From: Mycolicibacterium lutetiense
GTDB taxonomy: Bacteria > Actinomycetota > Actinomycetes > Mycobacteriales > Mycobacteriaceae
NCBI RefSeq assembly: GCF_017876775.1
Contig: NZ_JAGIOP010000002.1
Span: 2,976,001-3,040,000 of the forward strand
Direction: 5' to 3'
DNA length: 64,000 bases
The position numbers were made by a program, and so were the translations under genes. Numbering within the stretch: position 1 is the stretch's first letter; the number at the start of each line of letters is the position of its first letter. Of this stretch, positions 1 to 8,504 are shown one piece after another. Under the pieces are notes generated by a model, which was given only the letters and a program-made list of their open reading frames with translations, made no database searches and was not told the DNA's origin.

Positions 1-1529
1 TCGCCGATCAGATCCTGGCGGACACCGACGGCGCCGGCGTGGACGTGGTGCTCAACAGCCTGACGAGTGAGGGCTTCATCGAGGCGACGCTGAAGGCCAC
101 CGCCCAGAACGGGCGCTTCGCCGAGATCGCCAAGCGCGACATCTGGTCACCGGAGAAGATGGCCGAGGCCCGAGCCGACATCGACTACGAGATCGTCGCG
201 TTGGACACGGTGATGTTCACCGAGCCCGATCGCATTCGCGACTTGCTCGTTGAAATTTCGGAGGGACTGGCCAATGGCCAGTGGACGCCGCTGCCGGCGG
301 AGATCTACCCACTGACCGAGGCGAGGGCCGCGTTCCGCCGCATGCAGCAGGCTCGGCACATCGGCAAGATCGTGGTGCAGATCCCGAATCCGCTGCAGCC
401 CAAGGCTGATCGGAGCTATCTGATCACCGGTGGCCTCGGTGCCATCGGCCTACATACGGCGTCCTACCTGGCCCAGCTCGGTGCCGGCGACATCGTGTTG
501 ACCAGCCGGCGCGCACCCGATGCGGACGCGCAGAAGTTGATCGAGGAGATCACCGAGCGGTGCAAGACCCGTATCCACGTGTTCACCGCCGATGTCGGCG
601 AGGAATCCGAGGTGGCGAAGCTGTTGGAGCGGATCCGTACAGAGGTCTCGCCGCTGGCCGGCGTGGTCCATCTGGCGGGTGTGCTCGACGACGCGTTGCT
701 GGGTCAGCAGAGCATGGAACGGTTCCGGACGACACTGGCGCCCAAGGCCTTCGGCGCCGAGCATCTGGACCGGTTGACCAAGGACGACGAACTGGACTTC
801 TTCATCGTGTCCTCCTCGGTGTCCAGCTTGTTCGGTTCACCCGGGCAGTCCAACTACGCGACGGCCAATGCATTGCTCGACGGCCTGATCGCGCAGCGCC
901 GGGCGCAGGGCTTGCCGGCCACCGGCATCAATTTCGGCCCCTGGGGTCAGGGCGGCATGGCCTCTTCGGAGGCGGCCACCGCCAATATCAGTGCGCAGGG
1001 CCTGATTCCGCTGGATCCTTCGGGGGCGCTCTCCGCCCTCGCCGAAGTTGTCGCCAACGGCACCGGCCAGGCGGCCGTCATCAAAGCCAACTGGCAGCGG
1101 GCCGCGAAGGTGCTGGGAAGTTCGCGTCCACCGATCCTCGATCTGGTGTTGCCGAGTGCTGTCGGTGAGATCGTCGGCGACAGCGAGGTTCTCAAGCAGC
1201 TGCTCGAGATCCCGGTGCCGCAGCGGGCCGGGTTCGTGACCGAGTTCCTGCAGAAGGAGGTGCAGAACTTCCTGCGCCTCGCCTCTCCGCCTGCCGCGAC
1301 CAGCCGCTTCCTGGATCTCGGCACGGACTCGCTGATGGCGATCGAACTCCGCAACCGGCTGCACACTCAGTTCGGCGGAAAGTTCACGCTCAACGCGACC
1401 GCGGTGTTCGACTACCCGAGCATCGGAGGGCTGGCCGAGTACCTCGTGGGTCAGCTGCCCGATGCGGAGCCGGCGGAGGCTCCAGCTGAACAGGAAGCGC
1501 CGCAGGAACCGGCCTCAGTAGGGACCTAG
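1..1529 (+). CDS. Type I polyketide synthase, C-terminal part (ER end, KR, ACP); 5' end outside window
   Basis: The frame is open from base 3, so only the last ~508 residues of a large multidomain synthase are visible. In order they hold the end of an enoyl-reductase domain (VDVVLNSL), a ketoreductase with the NADP loop GGLGAIG at visible residues ~143-149 and an SSSVSS/SNYATANA active-site region, and an acyl carrier protein whose LGTDSL motif places the phosphopantetheine serine at base 1329. There is no thioesterase after the ACP, only a Pro/Ala/Glu-rich tail, as is usual for mycobacterial lipid synthases that hand chains to separate acyltransferases. An ER-KR-ACP end means the last module fully reduces its chain, so a long-chain lipid acid is the likely product. 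In other fast growers a pks gene lies close to fadE5 in the glycopeptidolipid/trehalose-polyphleate region; this could be that gene, but the loading and KS domains needed to decide are missing. Confidence 0.93.
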   Translation, partial: ADQILADTDGAGVDVVLNSLTSEGFIEATLKATAQNGRFAEIAKRDIWSPEKMAEARADIDYEIVALDTVMFTEPDRIRDLLVEISEGLANGQWTPLPAEIYPLTEARAAFRRMQQARHIGKIVVQIPNPLQPKADRSYLITGGLGAIGLHTASYLAQLGAGDIVLTSRRAPDADAQKLIEEITERCKTRIHVFTADVGEESEVAKLLERIRTEVSPLAGVVHLAGVLDDALLGQQSMERFRTTLAPKAFGAEHLDRLTKDDELDFFIVSSSVSSLFGSPGQSNYATANALLDGLIAQRRAQGLPATGINFGPWGQGGMASSEAATANISAQGLIPLDPSGALSALAEVVANGTGQAAVIKANWQRAAKVLGSSRPPILDLVLPSAVGEIVGDSEVLKQLLEIPVPQRAGFVTEFLQKEVQNFLRLASPPAATSRFLDLGTDSLMAIELRNRLHTQFGGKFTLNATAVFDYPSIGGLAEYLVGQLPDAEPAEAPAEQEAPQEPASVGT

Positions 1530-1533
1530 CCTC

Positions 1534-1592
1534 GCGAGCAGACGCTGCGGTACCCGACAACGCGAGTTGTCGGGTACCTATGCGCCTGCTCG
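1534..1592. terminator. Bidirectional hairpin terminator between convergent genes, with repeat-type outer arms
   Basis: The inner stem GGTACCCGACAAC (1549-1561) pairs perfectly with 1566-1578 around a GCGA loop. An outer stem CGAGCAG-A-CGC (1535-1545) pairs with 1582-1592 with one mismatch. The polyketide synthase stop (1527-1529) sits just left, and the stop codon of the leftward DUF3556 gene (1578-1580) lies inside the structure. There is no clear U-tract, which is common in mycobacterial terminators. The outer arm recurs at 52782-52841. Confidence 0.75.
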
Positions 1593-3326
1593 GCGGACGG
1601 GGCGGCGAGGGTCGACGCGCACTGGAAGGTCATCCGCCCAGGGCTGATTGACCACCATGTCGTCGACGTCGACGCAGCCCCGCTCGAACTCGCCGGTGGC
1701 GGCATCGACGAGCCGGTACTGCTGTCGCCTGACGTGAATCGGTTGTGAATCGAGGATCACCACGCGGACCTCTCCAGGGTCGAACCCGCAGCGCCGCTGC
1801 ATCGCCTCGATCAGTCCCTCGTTGTGCATGTGGCCGTCACCGAAGTTCCAGCCGAGGAGCATCGCGCAGACCTGCTCGCCCTCACACAGGTTGTAGTCGG
1901 CTTCGACATGGTCGGCCATGGCCCGATGCGCCAACGTGAACAATGCGCGCCCGTGGGTGTTCATGCCGCGGAAGGCGTAGCCGAGATAGGTGATGATCTG
2001 GGGTGATTCGCCGTCGTCGTACAACCGCTCCAGTTGCAGGTGGTACATCGGGCCGAGCGCTCGCGACCCCGTGCGCAACTTCTCGTCGGCCGACGGCTTC
2101 ACGCACCACACCGTGGTGTCCCAGTTACCCGCGTAGTACCTCATGCCGGGCAAGAAGGAAATCTTGTGCGGGAACAGGTTTCCGAGCACCACAATGCCCA
2201 CGAGCACGACGAACAGGGTCGCCACCGGCCAAGGTTCGCCAAGATCGGACAGCCCGATGCCCGCATGGCCGACGAACAGCCACAGCACCCCGAAGATCAT
2301 GAAGACATTCCATTCGAGCGGAACACCCATCGGGAACGACAACAGGATGTTCAGGTGGAACATGACCATCACGAACGCCGCGATCGCGGTGGGCCAACCG
2401 CCGTGGGAGAAGAACAGCACCAGCGGCACCAACCCTTCCACTGCCGTCGAGAAATGCGCGATGATGCCCGCGGCACGGCTGGGTCTCAGGTCGTCCGGAT
2501 ATCGCTTGAACATCGAGCGCTTCAGAATCCCTGGCGGGACAAAGGGATTGTTCGCCAACATCGTCGAGATCACGAAGGGAAAATGAGCGTTGAGCTTGCT
2601 GGTGGCGGCGCCCAGCCAGAGGACCAGGAAGACCACCTTTGCGCCGACGACGATGTCCGTCCCGACGAACAGGAACACCAACGCCAGTGGCGCGTACACC
2701 TCGCCGCGGGCCGCGAGATAGATGACTTTGTCGCGCAACCCGAGCAGCGCCAGAACGGACAGCACCGCGACGGTGTGCCACCACGGCAGCACACCGATCT
2801 CGGTGTCCAGGGCGGGAATTGGGCCGGCCCCATCGGACAGCAGCGCCGTCACGAGCAACATGAGCAGGCCAGCGTACAGCGCCACATCGATCAGGGATCT
2901 GTTGTCGCCCCTGGTCAACGGCATCCGTGCCGGCCATGGCGGCAGCCGTACGGTGCCGGGCCGCAACCAGTACAGGATCGATCCCATCGGCGGGAAGTAG
3001 CGGCCCGCCAAAGGTCCGAAACAGCAACCGAGCCCGACGACTTCGAACAACATTGTGAACAGGACGGCCTTCTGGAAGACGATCGGCTCCGACCACCAGG
3101 ACGCGACGTTGGCGAATCCGTCAATGCCCCGCGTCGACAACGCGAACAACCACGCGCCGAGGACGTACAGCACGATCTTCACGCCGTACATCAGCGGCAT
3201 CACCAACGGTGTGCCGAAACCGTTCTCTGCGATGTGCCGCGCCATCGGCACGATCCGCTCGGCGCGGGTGCCCTTGCTCCACTCGGCGGCATCGACGACC
3301 GGCAGGTTCGGCTGGAGAAACCCCAT
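1578..3326 (-). CDS. DUF3556 family multi-pass membrane protein
   Basis: The 582-residue protein matches the usual length of the actinobacterial DUF3556 family, whose function is unknown. The first ~45 residues are soluble (MGFLQPNLPVVDAAEWSKGT). Then come about ten hydrophobic segments between residues ~45 and ~400, and a ~170-residue C-terminal soluble part starting around YYAGNWDTTVWC that is rich in charged and aromatic residues. The hydrophobic core has repeated Gly/Phe/Pro turns (GCCFGPLAGRYFPP) like those of membrane enzymes, but no catalytic motif can be named. It is transcribed leftward, 107 bp after the oxidoreductase at 3434-4513, so the two may share a transcript. Nearness to a lipid polyketide synthase and fadE5 suggests a role in envelope lipids, by context only. 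Confidence 0.85.
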   Translation of the reverse strand: MGFLQPNLPVVDAAEWSKGTRAERIVPMARHIAENGFGTPLVMPLMYGVKIVLYVLGAWLFALSTRGIDGFANVASWWSEPIVFQKAVLFTMLFEVVGLGCCFGPLAGRYFPPMGSILYWLRPGTVRLPPWPARMPLTRGDNRSLIDVALYAGLLMLLVTALLSDGAGPIPALDTEIGVLPWWHTVAVLSVLALLGLRDKVIYLAARGEVYAPLALVFLFVGTDIVVGAKVVFLVLWLGAATSKLNAHFPFVISTMLANNPFVPPGILKRSMFKRYPDDLRPSRAAGIIAHFSTAVEGLVPLVLFFSHGGWPTAIAAFVMVMFHLNILLSFPMGVPLEWNVFMIFGVLWLFVGHAGIGLSDLGEPWPVATLFVVLVGIVVLGNLFPHKISFLPGMRYYAGNWDTTVWCVKPSADEKLRTGSRALGPMYHLQLERLYDDGESPQIITYLGYAFRGMNTHGRALFTLAHRAMADHVEADYNLCEGEQVCAMLLGWNFGDGHMHNEGLIEAMQRRCGFDPGEVRVVILDSQPIHVRRQQYRLVDAATGEFERGCVDVDDMVVNQPWADDLPVRVDPRRPVRRAGA

Positions 3327-3388
3327 GCCGGAATGTTCCGCCTCAGCGCATAATCGCGCGGCCCTTTCTCTGCGCGGGCCGAGGAGTT

Positions 3389-3404
3389 GCTTGCGTCAGC
3401 AAGC
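3389..3404 (-). terminator. Small hairpin between two leftward genes
   Basis: GCTTGC-gtca-GCAAGC is a perfect 6-bp stem with a 4-base loop, 30 bp past the stop of the leftward oxidoreductase gene and 60 bp before the DUF3556 start. It could be a weak terminator or a pause site. It lacks a U-tract. Confidence 0.35.
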
Positions 3405-3433
3405 GCGCCGCCCCTGTTGGTCGAGCAGGAGCG

Positions 3434-4513
3434 TCAAATCCAGCGGGTGGCCTCGACCTCGGCGGGCAGCGGCGGGTGCAACGGCACGTCGAGGCCGTCG
3501 TAGATGCCGGGCTTCTGGGTGGCCAGCCAATCGATCGCGCCGAGCAGCCGGTTGGCCGCGGTGGTGTTGCCGCCGTCGGCGCGAGTCCCGCCCGGCACAT
3601 CGGCGCGCACCACCATGGTCAGCTGCGGATCGCCGTCGATGATGACGCGATGGTCGCCGACGCCCTCGTCAGGCTCCGGCCAATCGGGTGCGCAGGCCGG
3701 GTCGATGCGGGTGATGTGCTCGATGATGACCCGCTCGACGCCGTTGGCCCAGCCGATGACCTGGAGCCGGAACGCCCCCTGGGTGCCGGCCTCGAACCGG
3801 CCCATGACGTTGTCGACGGCCTCGGTCAGCGGCAGCCGTTCGACCGTCTCGGTGATGTCGTCGATCTCCAGGCCCAGCCCGCGGCCGATGAGCCGGACAT
3901 TGCCGCCCCAGACCATGGTGGGGATGGACGGCAGCAACATCATCGGCGTCTCGTCCATCGGCCCGCCGAAACCGCAGAGCACCCGCACCGAGTGCGGCTG
4001 GTTGTAGGTGGAGTAGTCGAAGATCTCCTGACACCGGACGGTGCGGATCCGGGTACACAGCCCGGCGGCGATGACCGCCAGTGCGTCGTTGCCCCAACCC
4101 GGGTCGACGCCGCTGACCAGAAGCGCGGAGTTGCCGGTGGCCGCGGCGTCGGTGAGCCGCTCGACCCACTCGGCGGGGGCCGACGCCGGGTCATAGAGCA
4201 AGTACAGCGACGGCGTCACCACGTGTTTGCCCGCGCGCAGGCATTGCTCGATTTCGGCGAGGGCTTCCTCCGGACGGATATCGCCGGAGGACATATAGGC
4301 AACCGCGTCGCACTGGGCGAGGGCCGCGTCGACATCGGTGGTGGCGGTGACTCCCGTCGGGGCGTCGAGGTTGGCGAACGTCGCAGCATCGCGACCAGCC
4401 TTGTCCTCAGATGAGGTGATGACTGCCGCCAGTTCGAGCCCCGGGAATGCCGTGGCCGATCGGATAGCCGTTGCACCCATGTTTCCTGTACCCCACACCG
4501 CGATTCGACGCAT
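3434..4513 (-). CDS. Dihydrodipicolinate reductase-like NAD(P)-dependent oxidoreductase
   Basis: The protein has 359 residues and opens with a Rossmann dinucleotide loop, VWGTGNMG (residues 5-12). A DapB-like domain follows, with AAVITSSEDKAGRD and an AGKHVVTP segment, then a long C-terminal substrate domain (VSGVDPGWGNDAL, DYSTYNQPHSV). This is the family often labelled dihydrodipicolinate reductase or 2,4-diaminopentanoate dehydrogenase-like. True lysine-pathway DapB is about 245 residues, so a role in lysine synthesis is unlikely and the substrate is unknown. An Rv0926c-like gene of this type is recalled in the glycopeptidolipid region of other fast growers near fadE5, which fits its position here, divergent from fadE5. 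The ATG start leaves a ~235 bp shared promoter region. Confidence 0.85.
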   Translation of the reverse strand: MRRIAVWGTGNMGATAIRSATAFPGLELAAVITSSEDKAGRDAATFANLDAPTGVTATTDVDAALAQCDAVAYMSSGDIRPEEALAEIEQCLRAGKHVVTPSLYLLYDPASAPAEWVERLTDAAATGNSALLVSGVDPGWGNDALAVIAAGLCTRIRTVRCQEIFDYSTYNQPHSVRVLCGFGGPMDETPMMLLPSIPTMVWGGNVRLIGRGLGLEIDDITETVERLPLTEAVDNVMGRFEAGTQGAFRLQVIGWANGVERVIIEHITRIDPACAPDWPEPDEGVGDHRVIIDGDPQLTMVVRADVPGGTRADGGNTTAANRLLGAIDWLATQKPGIYDGLDVPLHPPLPAEVEATRWI

Positions 4514-4650
4514 CCGCCCACCCTAATGGCGATATTCGTGAGGATCGTCACAATGTGATGAAACCGCAGGCCAAAGACATTTCGGCGAGGGGGTACAAGC
4601 CTCGATCAACCGCTGGGTTGGTTGGCCTCCAAAAATTGCTCGCAGTCTCT

Positions 4651-4678
4651 TTGCGTTGAAGTTACCGAACGGTATAGT
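4651..4678 (+). promoter_or_regulatory. Candidate sigma-A promoter of fadE5
   Basis: TTGCGT (4651-4656) and TATAGT (4673-4678) are spaced by 16 bp, about 70 bp upstream of the fadE5 start. The -10 box is overlapped by the palindrome at 4663-4674, so the site could be repressed there. Confidence 0.45.
4663..4674. promoter_or_regulatory. TetR-type operator candidate upstream of fadE5
   Basis: TACCG-AA-CGGTA is an inverted repeat of 5-bp half-sites with a 2-bp centre that overlaps the proposed -10 box. The same half-sites and spacing occur at 7971-7982 in front of mmpS, next to a TetR gene. Confidence 0.5.
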
Positions 4679-4738
4679 TGGCCGCAGTTACTGGTGGGTA
4701 ACTTATCCCGAGTACCCAACCTCAGGTGGCAGTCTCAC

Positions 4739-4745
4739 AAGGAGG
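4739..4745 (+). promoter_or_regulatory. Strong ribosome binding site that fixes the fadE5 start
   Basis: AAGGAGG lies 4 bases before GTG 4750. An in-frame start at 4726 lies upstream of this site and lacks one, so GTG 4750 is preferred. The resulting N-terminus ([10 protein letters not shown]) matches what is recalled for M. tuberculosis FadE5. Confidence 0.8.
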
Positions 4746-4749
4746 AAAA

Positions 4750-6585
4750 GTGGGCCACTACAAGAGCAACGTGCGTGACCAGGAATTCAACCTGTTCGAT
4801 GTCTTCGGCATCGACAAGGTGTTCGGCACCGGCGCGTTTGCAGATCTCGACCAGGATTCGGCGCGCGAGATGCTCGCGGAGATCGCCCGACTGGCCGAGG
4901 GGCCCATCGCCGAGTCGTTCGCCGACGGTGACCGCAACCCCCCGGTGTTCGATCCCAAGACTCACACCGTCGCGCTGCCCGAGCCCTTCAAGAAGTCGAT
5001 GCGCGCGCTCCTCGAGGGCGGCTGGGACAAGGTGGGCCTTTCCGAGGAACTCGGCGGCATGCCGGTGCCTCGCGCCCTTCAGTGGGCCGTGATTGAGCAC
5101 GTCCTCGGCGCCAACCCGGCGGCCTACATGTACGCGATGGGCGCGGGCATGTGCGAGATCTTCTACAACAACGCCACCGAAGAGCAGAAGAAGTGGGCCG
5201 TGCTGGGCTCCGAGCGCGGCTGGGGCGCCACCATGGTGCTCACCGAGCCCGACGCGGGCTCTGACGTCGGCGCCGGTCGCACCAAGGCCGTCAAGCAGGA
5301 AGACGGCACCTGGCACATCGACGGCGTGAAGCGCTTCATCACGTCCGCCGACTCCGACGACCTGTTCGAAAACATCATGCACCTGGTGCTGGCCCGCCCC
5401 GAGGGCGCCGGCCCCGGCACCAAGGGCCTGTCGCTGTTCTTCGTACCGAAGTTCCACTTCGACCACGAGACCGGCGAACTGGGTGAGCGCAACGGCGCTT
5501 TCGTCACCAACGTCGAGCACAAGATGGGCCTGAAGGTCTCCACCACGTGTGAGCTGACCTTCGGCCAGCACGGCACCCCCGCGGTGGGCTGGCTGGTCGG
5601 CGAGGTCCACAACGGCATCGCGCAGATGTTCGACGTCATCGAGCAGGCTCGAATGATGGTGGGCACCAAGGCCATCGCGACCCTGTCGACCGGTTACCTC
5701 AATGCTCTGGAGTACGCCAAGGAGCGCATCCAGGGCGCTGACCTGACCCAGATGATGGACAAGACCGCCCCGCGCGTCAGCATCACCCATCACCCCGACG
5801 TGCGTCGCAGCCTGATGACCCAGAAGGCCTACGCCGAGGCACTGCGCGCGCTGTACATCTACACCGCGACGTTCCAAGATGTCGAGGTTGCCAAGGCCGT
5901 GCACGGCATCGAGGGCGAGCTGGCTGCCAAGGTCAACGACCTGCTGCTCCCGATCGTCAAGGGTGTGGGCTCCGAGCGCGCATACGAGAAGCTGACCGAG
6001 AGCCTGCAGACCTTCGGTGGTTCCGGCTTCCTGCAGGACTACCCGGTCGAGCAGTACATCCGCGACGCCAAGATCGACTCGCTCTACGAAGGCACCACCG
6101 CCATCCAGGCGCAGGACTTCTTCTTCCGCAAGATCATCCGCGACAAGGGTCAGGCGCTGGCGTTCGTGGCCGGTGAGATCGAGCAGTTCATCAAGAACGA
6201 GACCGGCAATGGCCGCCTCAAGACCGAGCGTGCCCTGCTGGCCACCGCGCTGGAGGACGTCCAGGGCATGGCCGCCACCCTCACCGGCTACCTGATGGCC
6301 GCGCAAGAGGACCAGGCCGCAATCTACAAGGTGGGTCTCGGTTCGGTCCGCTTCCTGATGTCGGTCGGCGACCTGCTGCTCGGCTGGCTGCTGGCCCGCC
6401 AGGCCGCCGTAGCCATCGAGAAGCTCGACGCCGGTGCCACCGGGGAGGATCGCACCTACCTCGAGGGCAAGATCGCCGCGGCATCGTTCTTCGCCAAGAA
6501 CATGCTGCCGCTGCTGACCAGCACCCGTCAGGTCATCGAGACCATCGACAACGAGGTGATGGAGCTCGACGAGGCTGCATTCTAA
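4750..6585 (+). CDS. fadE5: Acyl-CoA dehydrogenase FadE5
   Basis: With the GTG start the protein has 611 residues, the length recalled for M. tuberculosis FadE5 (Rv0244c), and the sequence is strongly similar along its length. FadE5-type enzymes are large FAD-dependent acyl-CoA dehydrogenases that put a trans-2 double bond into medium- to long-chain acyl-CoAs in the first step of beta-oxidation. Visible landmarks are the flavin/substrate region [20 protein letters not shown], the [10 protein letters not shown] segment, and [11 protein letters not shown], in which E447 is at the position of the known catalytic base. The C-terminal ~150 residues form the extra helical domain of this subfamily. 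It stands alone, between a promoter with a palindromic operator and a strong terminator. In M. tuberculosis it is next to fadA2, whereas here ~9 kb separates them. Confidence 0.96.
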   Translation: MGHYKSNVRDQEFNLFDVFGIDKVFGTGAFADLDQDSAREMLAEIARLAEGPIAESFADGDRNPPVFDPKTHTVALPEPFKKSMRALLEGGWDKVGLSEELGGMPVPRALQWAVIEHVLGANPAAYMYAMGAGMCEIFYNNATEEQKKWAVLGSERGWGATMVLTEPDAGSDVGAGRTKAVKQEDGTWHIDGVKRFITSADSDDLFENIMHLVLARPEGAGPGTKGLSLFFVPKFHFDHETGELGERNGAFVTNVEHKMGLKVSTTCELTFGQHGTPAVGWLVGEVHNGIAQMFDVIEQARMMVGTKAIATLSTGYLNALEYAKERIQGADLTQMMDKTAPRVSITHHPDVRRSLMTQKAYAEALRALYIYTATFQDVEVAKAVHGIEGELAAKVNDLLLPIVKGVGSERAYEKLTESLQTFGGSGFLQDYPVEQYIRDAKIDSLYEGTTAIQAQDFFFRKIIRDKGQALAFVAGEIEQFIKNETGNGRLKTERALLATALEDVQGMAATLTGYLMAAQEDQAAIYKVGLGSVRFLMSVGDLLLGWLLARQAAVAIEKLDAGATGEDRTYLEGKIAAASFFAKNMLPLLTSTRQVIETIDNEVMELDEAAF

Positions 6586-6596
6586 AAGTTCGTGTG

Positions 6597-6628
6597 AAAT
6601 CGCCCCCGGGTCCGCCCGGGGGCGATTT
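6597..6628 (+). terminator. Intrinsic terminator of fadE5
   Basis: AAATCGCCCCCGGG (6597-6610) pairs perfectly with 6615-6628 around a TCCG loop and is followed by TGTTT. This 14-bp GC-rich stem ending in a T-run, 12 bp after the stop codon, is the clearest classical terminator in the window. Confidence 0.9.
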
Positions 6629-6655
6629 TGTTTCTGCGACAGGCAAACTGGTCCC

Positions 6656-7288
6656 ATGATCGAAGCCCGCGGCATCCTGCTGGTCGTCTCCCTGATGGCG
6701 ACGACCGCGCTCACCCTGGCCCTTGGGATCACCGACCCGGCCGCACCGATGTCCTATCCGACCAAGTTCCTGGTGTGGAACCTGGTGCTGGCATGGATCC
6801 CGATGGTCTTCGCGATCGCGTTCGATCTGGTCGAGCGCAGGCTGTGGCTACTGCCGCTGGGCCTCGCCTGGTTGGCGTTCCTGCCGAACGCGCCGTACCT
6901 GGTGACCGATCTGGTCCACCTCGGCGAGGGCTACGAGCTGTGGCGCCACGTGCTGCAATACGGGTTCGCCGCCTGGACCGGCATCCTGCTGGGGGTGGTG
7001 TCACTGCTGCTGGTGCATCAGCGCCTGGACGACGAATTCGGCCCATTCTGGGGCTGGCTGGCCGTCGTGCTGTCGGTTGCCGGCTGCGCCGTCGGCGTGG
7101 TCATCGGCCGCTTCCAACGATGGAACTCCTGGGACCTGGTCACCCGCCCCGATGCGGTGGTCGCGGCGACATTCGACTGGATGCGCTCACCGCTGTCCTA
7201 CGTGCAGTCCACGGGCGTAGCGGTAGCGGTCGCGGCGTTCTTCGGCTTGGCCTATCTGACGATCTGGGCGCTGCGCGGATTGCGTTGA
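6656..7288 (+). CDS. DUF1361 integral membrane protein
   Basis: The protein has 210 residues with about six membrane spans. The motif FLPNAPYLVTDLVHL (residues ~79-93), followed by a GRFxRWNSWD segment (~154-163), is the signature of DUF1361, a bacterial membrane family with no known function. It follows the fadE5 terminator closely, so it is probably transcribed on its own. The gene to the right is convergent (TetR, 7307-7903), with only 18 bp between stops. Nothing in the sequence suggests an enzyme. The conserved polar motifs inside the membrane region could be a binding site. Confidence 0.85.
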   Translation: MIEARGILLVVSLMATTALTLALGITDPAAPMSYPTKFLVWNLVLAWIPMVFAIAFDLVERRLWLLPLGLAWLAFLPNAPYLVTDLVHLGEGYELWRHVLQYGFAAWTGILLGVVSLLLVHQRLDDEFGPFWGWLAVVLSVAGCAVGVVIGRFQRWNSWDLVTRPDAVVAATFDWMRSPLSYVQSTGVAVAVAAFFGLAYLTIWALRGLR

Positions 7289-7306
7289 GCGGTTAGCGGT
7301 GTGAGC

Positions 7307-7903
7307 TCAGAAGCGGGTCAGGCTGGGCATCAAGACGTCGTCGACCAATGCCCGAACCGTCTCCTCCGTCGGCGGACGCCCGGGGATCAGGGAGCGAAAC
7401 ACCAGGTATCCCGGCATCACATCCCATAGTTCGTCATGGATCGCTGCGGCGTCGATCTCGCCACGCGCAACCGCCTCGGCCAGAACATCCGTCATGAGTT
7501 TCTTGCGTTCCAGTACGAACTGATTCTGCATGGCCGCACTCAGTTCCGGGCTGTGCGCAATCTCGCTCATGATCGCGCTCATCGTGCTGGCGTGCTCGCG
7601 TGCCTGTGCGCACACCGAAGCGCCGATACTCAGGAGATCGGTTCGTAGACAACCGGTGTGGGGCGGGACGAGCTGCACCCGGGTGCCCTCGATGAACGCC
7701 GCCAGCACCAGATCCGTCTTCGAGGGCCAGCGGCGGTAGATGGTGGCCTTGCTCGACTTCGCCTCGGTTGCCACGGCTTCCACGGTCAACCGGTCGTATC
7801 CCTGCTGCTGCAATAGTCGCAGGGTCACCGCCAGCAACTCGGCCTCGCGCTCGGTCCACGGCGAGCCATGACCCGAGACATCGTGCGTTGAAGCGGGAGA
7901 CAC
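7307..7903 (-). CDS. TetR family regulator divergent from mmpS-mmpL
   Basis: The start is taken at GTG 7903, because an AAAGG ribosome site lies 8 bases upstream and the longer frame extends without sense into the divergent promoter. This gives 198 residues. The N-terminal helix-turn-helix reads REAELLAVTLRLLQQQGYD, then TVEAVATEAKSSKATIYRRW, with a KTDLVLAAF third segment. The C-terminal ligand domain is of TetR_C type (HSPELSAAMQNQF). It lies 154 bp from mmpS and faces away from it, the usual arrangement of a repressor that controls itself and an exporter. TetR control of MmpS5/MmpL5-type pumps is established in M. abscessus. Operator candidates are at 7970-7986. Confidence 0.88.
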   Translation of the reverse strand: MSPASTHDVSGHGSPWTEREAELLAVTLRLLQQQGYDRLTVEAVATEAKSSKATIYRRWPSKTDLVLAAFIEGTRVQLVPPHTGCLRTDLLSIGASVCAQAREHASTMSAIMSEIAHSPELSAAMQNQFVLERKKLMTDVLAEAVARGEIDAAAIHDELWDVMPGYLVFRSLIPGRPPTEETVRALVDDVLMPSLTRF

Positions 7904-7969
7904 CGCGGAAACCTTTCGGTAGGTGGAAGTCAGATCAACCGGCCTGAAACTCTTGCCCTCGATTGGACT

Positions 7970-7986
7970 GTACCGTACGGTACCGT
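7970..7986. promoter_or_regulatory. TetR operator: two overlapping perfect palindromes
   Basis: GTACCGTACGGTAC (7970-7983) is a perfect 14-bp palindrome that overlaps a second one, ACGGTACCGT (7977-7986). The site sits midway between the divergent tetR (start 7903) and mmpS (start 8058). Downstream in the leader are small inverted repeats at 7983-8003 (CCGTTC/GAACGG) and 8013-8028 (CTCGC/GCGAG). Confidence 0.75.
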
Positions 7987-8057
7987 TCAGGTGCTTGGAA
8001 CGGCCGAAGTCTCTCGCTTCAAGGCGAGTTGTGCGCTTGTTCTCGAAAGGCTCTGAG

Positions 8058-8504
8058 ATGCAGGGGATCTCGGTAAGCAGACTGGTCAGGCGGCGCTGGA
8101 CGGTGATCGTGGCCGTACTGGTGGTCGCCGTCGTCGCCTTCACCGTCAGTCGACTGCACGGCATATTCGGTTCCGACAACGAGGTGTCGCGCCCCAGTGC
8201 CGACACCCTGGAGAACACGGGATACAACCCGAAGCGGGTGCTGTTCGAGGTGTTCGGCCCACCGGGTTCGGTCGCCACGGTCAACTACCTCGACATCGAC
8301 GCCCAGCCCCAACGGGCCGAGGACGTGACGCTGCCATGGTCACAGACGCTGGTCACCGATGACCCGACCATGTTCGCCGACCTTCGCGCACAGGGCGACG
8401 GTGACTACATCGGCTGCCGCATCACGGTCAACGGTGTGGTCAAGGACGAAAGGTCCACCGACAACGTGAACGGCTACATCGCATGCTTGGACAAGTCGGC
8501 ATGA
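8058..8504 (+). CDS. MmpS family membrane/periplasmic accessory protein (MmpS4/5 type)
   Basis: The ATG at 8058 is preceded by AAAGG with good spacing, giving 148 residues. One N-terminal membrane span ([17 protein letters not shown], ~residues 13-30) is followed by the MmpS domain. This carries the family landmarks [22 protein letters not shown] and IGCRITVNG, plus a C-terminal Cys (YIACLDKSA) that pairs with the Cys of IGCR in known structures. MmpS proteins assist MmpL pumps in exporting lipids, siderophores or drugs across the envelope. The stop overlaps the mmpL start as ATGA, so the two are translationally coupled. The spacing and sequence are closest to the MmpS4/MmpS5 group. Confidence 0.92.
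   Translation: MQGISVSRLVRRRWTVIVAVLVVAVVAFTVSRLHGIFGSDNEVSRPSADTLENTGYNPKRVLFEVFGPPGSVATVNYLDIDAQPQRAEDVTLPWSQTLVTDDPTMFADLRAQGDGDYIGCRITVNGVVKDERSTDNVNGYIACLDKSA

Noticed and set aside
2034..3353. Rightward open frame opposite the DUF3556 gene
   Set aside because: Gln/His/Arg-rich translation with no hydrophobic pattern or motif; the membrane protein on the other strand is clearly the gene.
3359..3381. CGGCCC/GGGCCG inverted repeat as a second terminator
   Set aside because: Short stem with an 11-base loop, easily expected by chance in this composition.
3434..4513. Lysine-pathway dihydrodipicolinate reductase (DapB)
   Set aside because: It is over 100 residues too long and has a different substrate domain.
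4651..4690. KstR operator in front of fadE5
   Set aside because: The sequence here (TACCGAACGGTA) does not fit TnnAACnnGTTnnA; it is a different palindrome.
4735..6732. Long leftward open frame opposite fadE5
   Set aside because: It is an antisense shadow of a very well conserved gene; the translation is His/Leu/Val-rich and has no family motif. High GC leaves long open frames on both strands.
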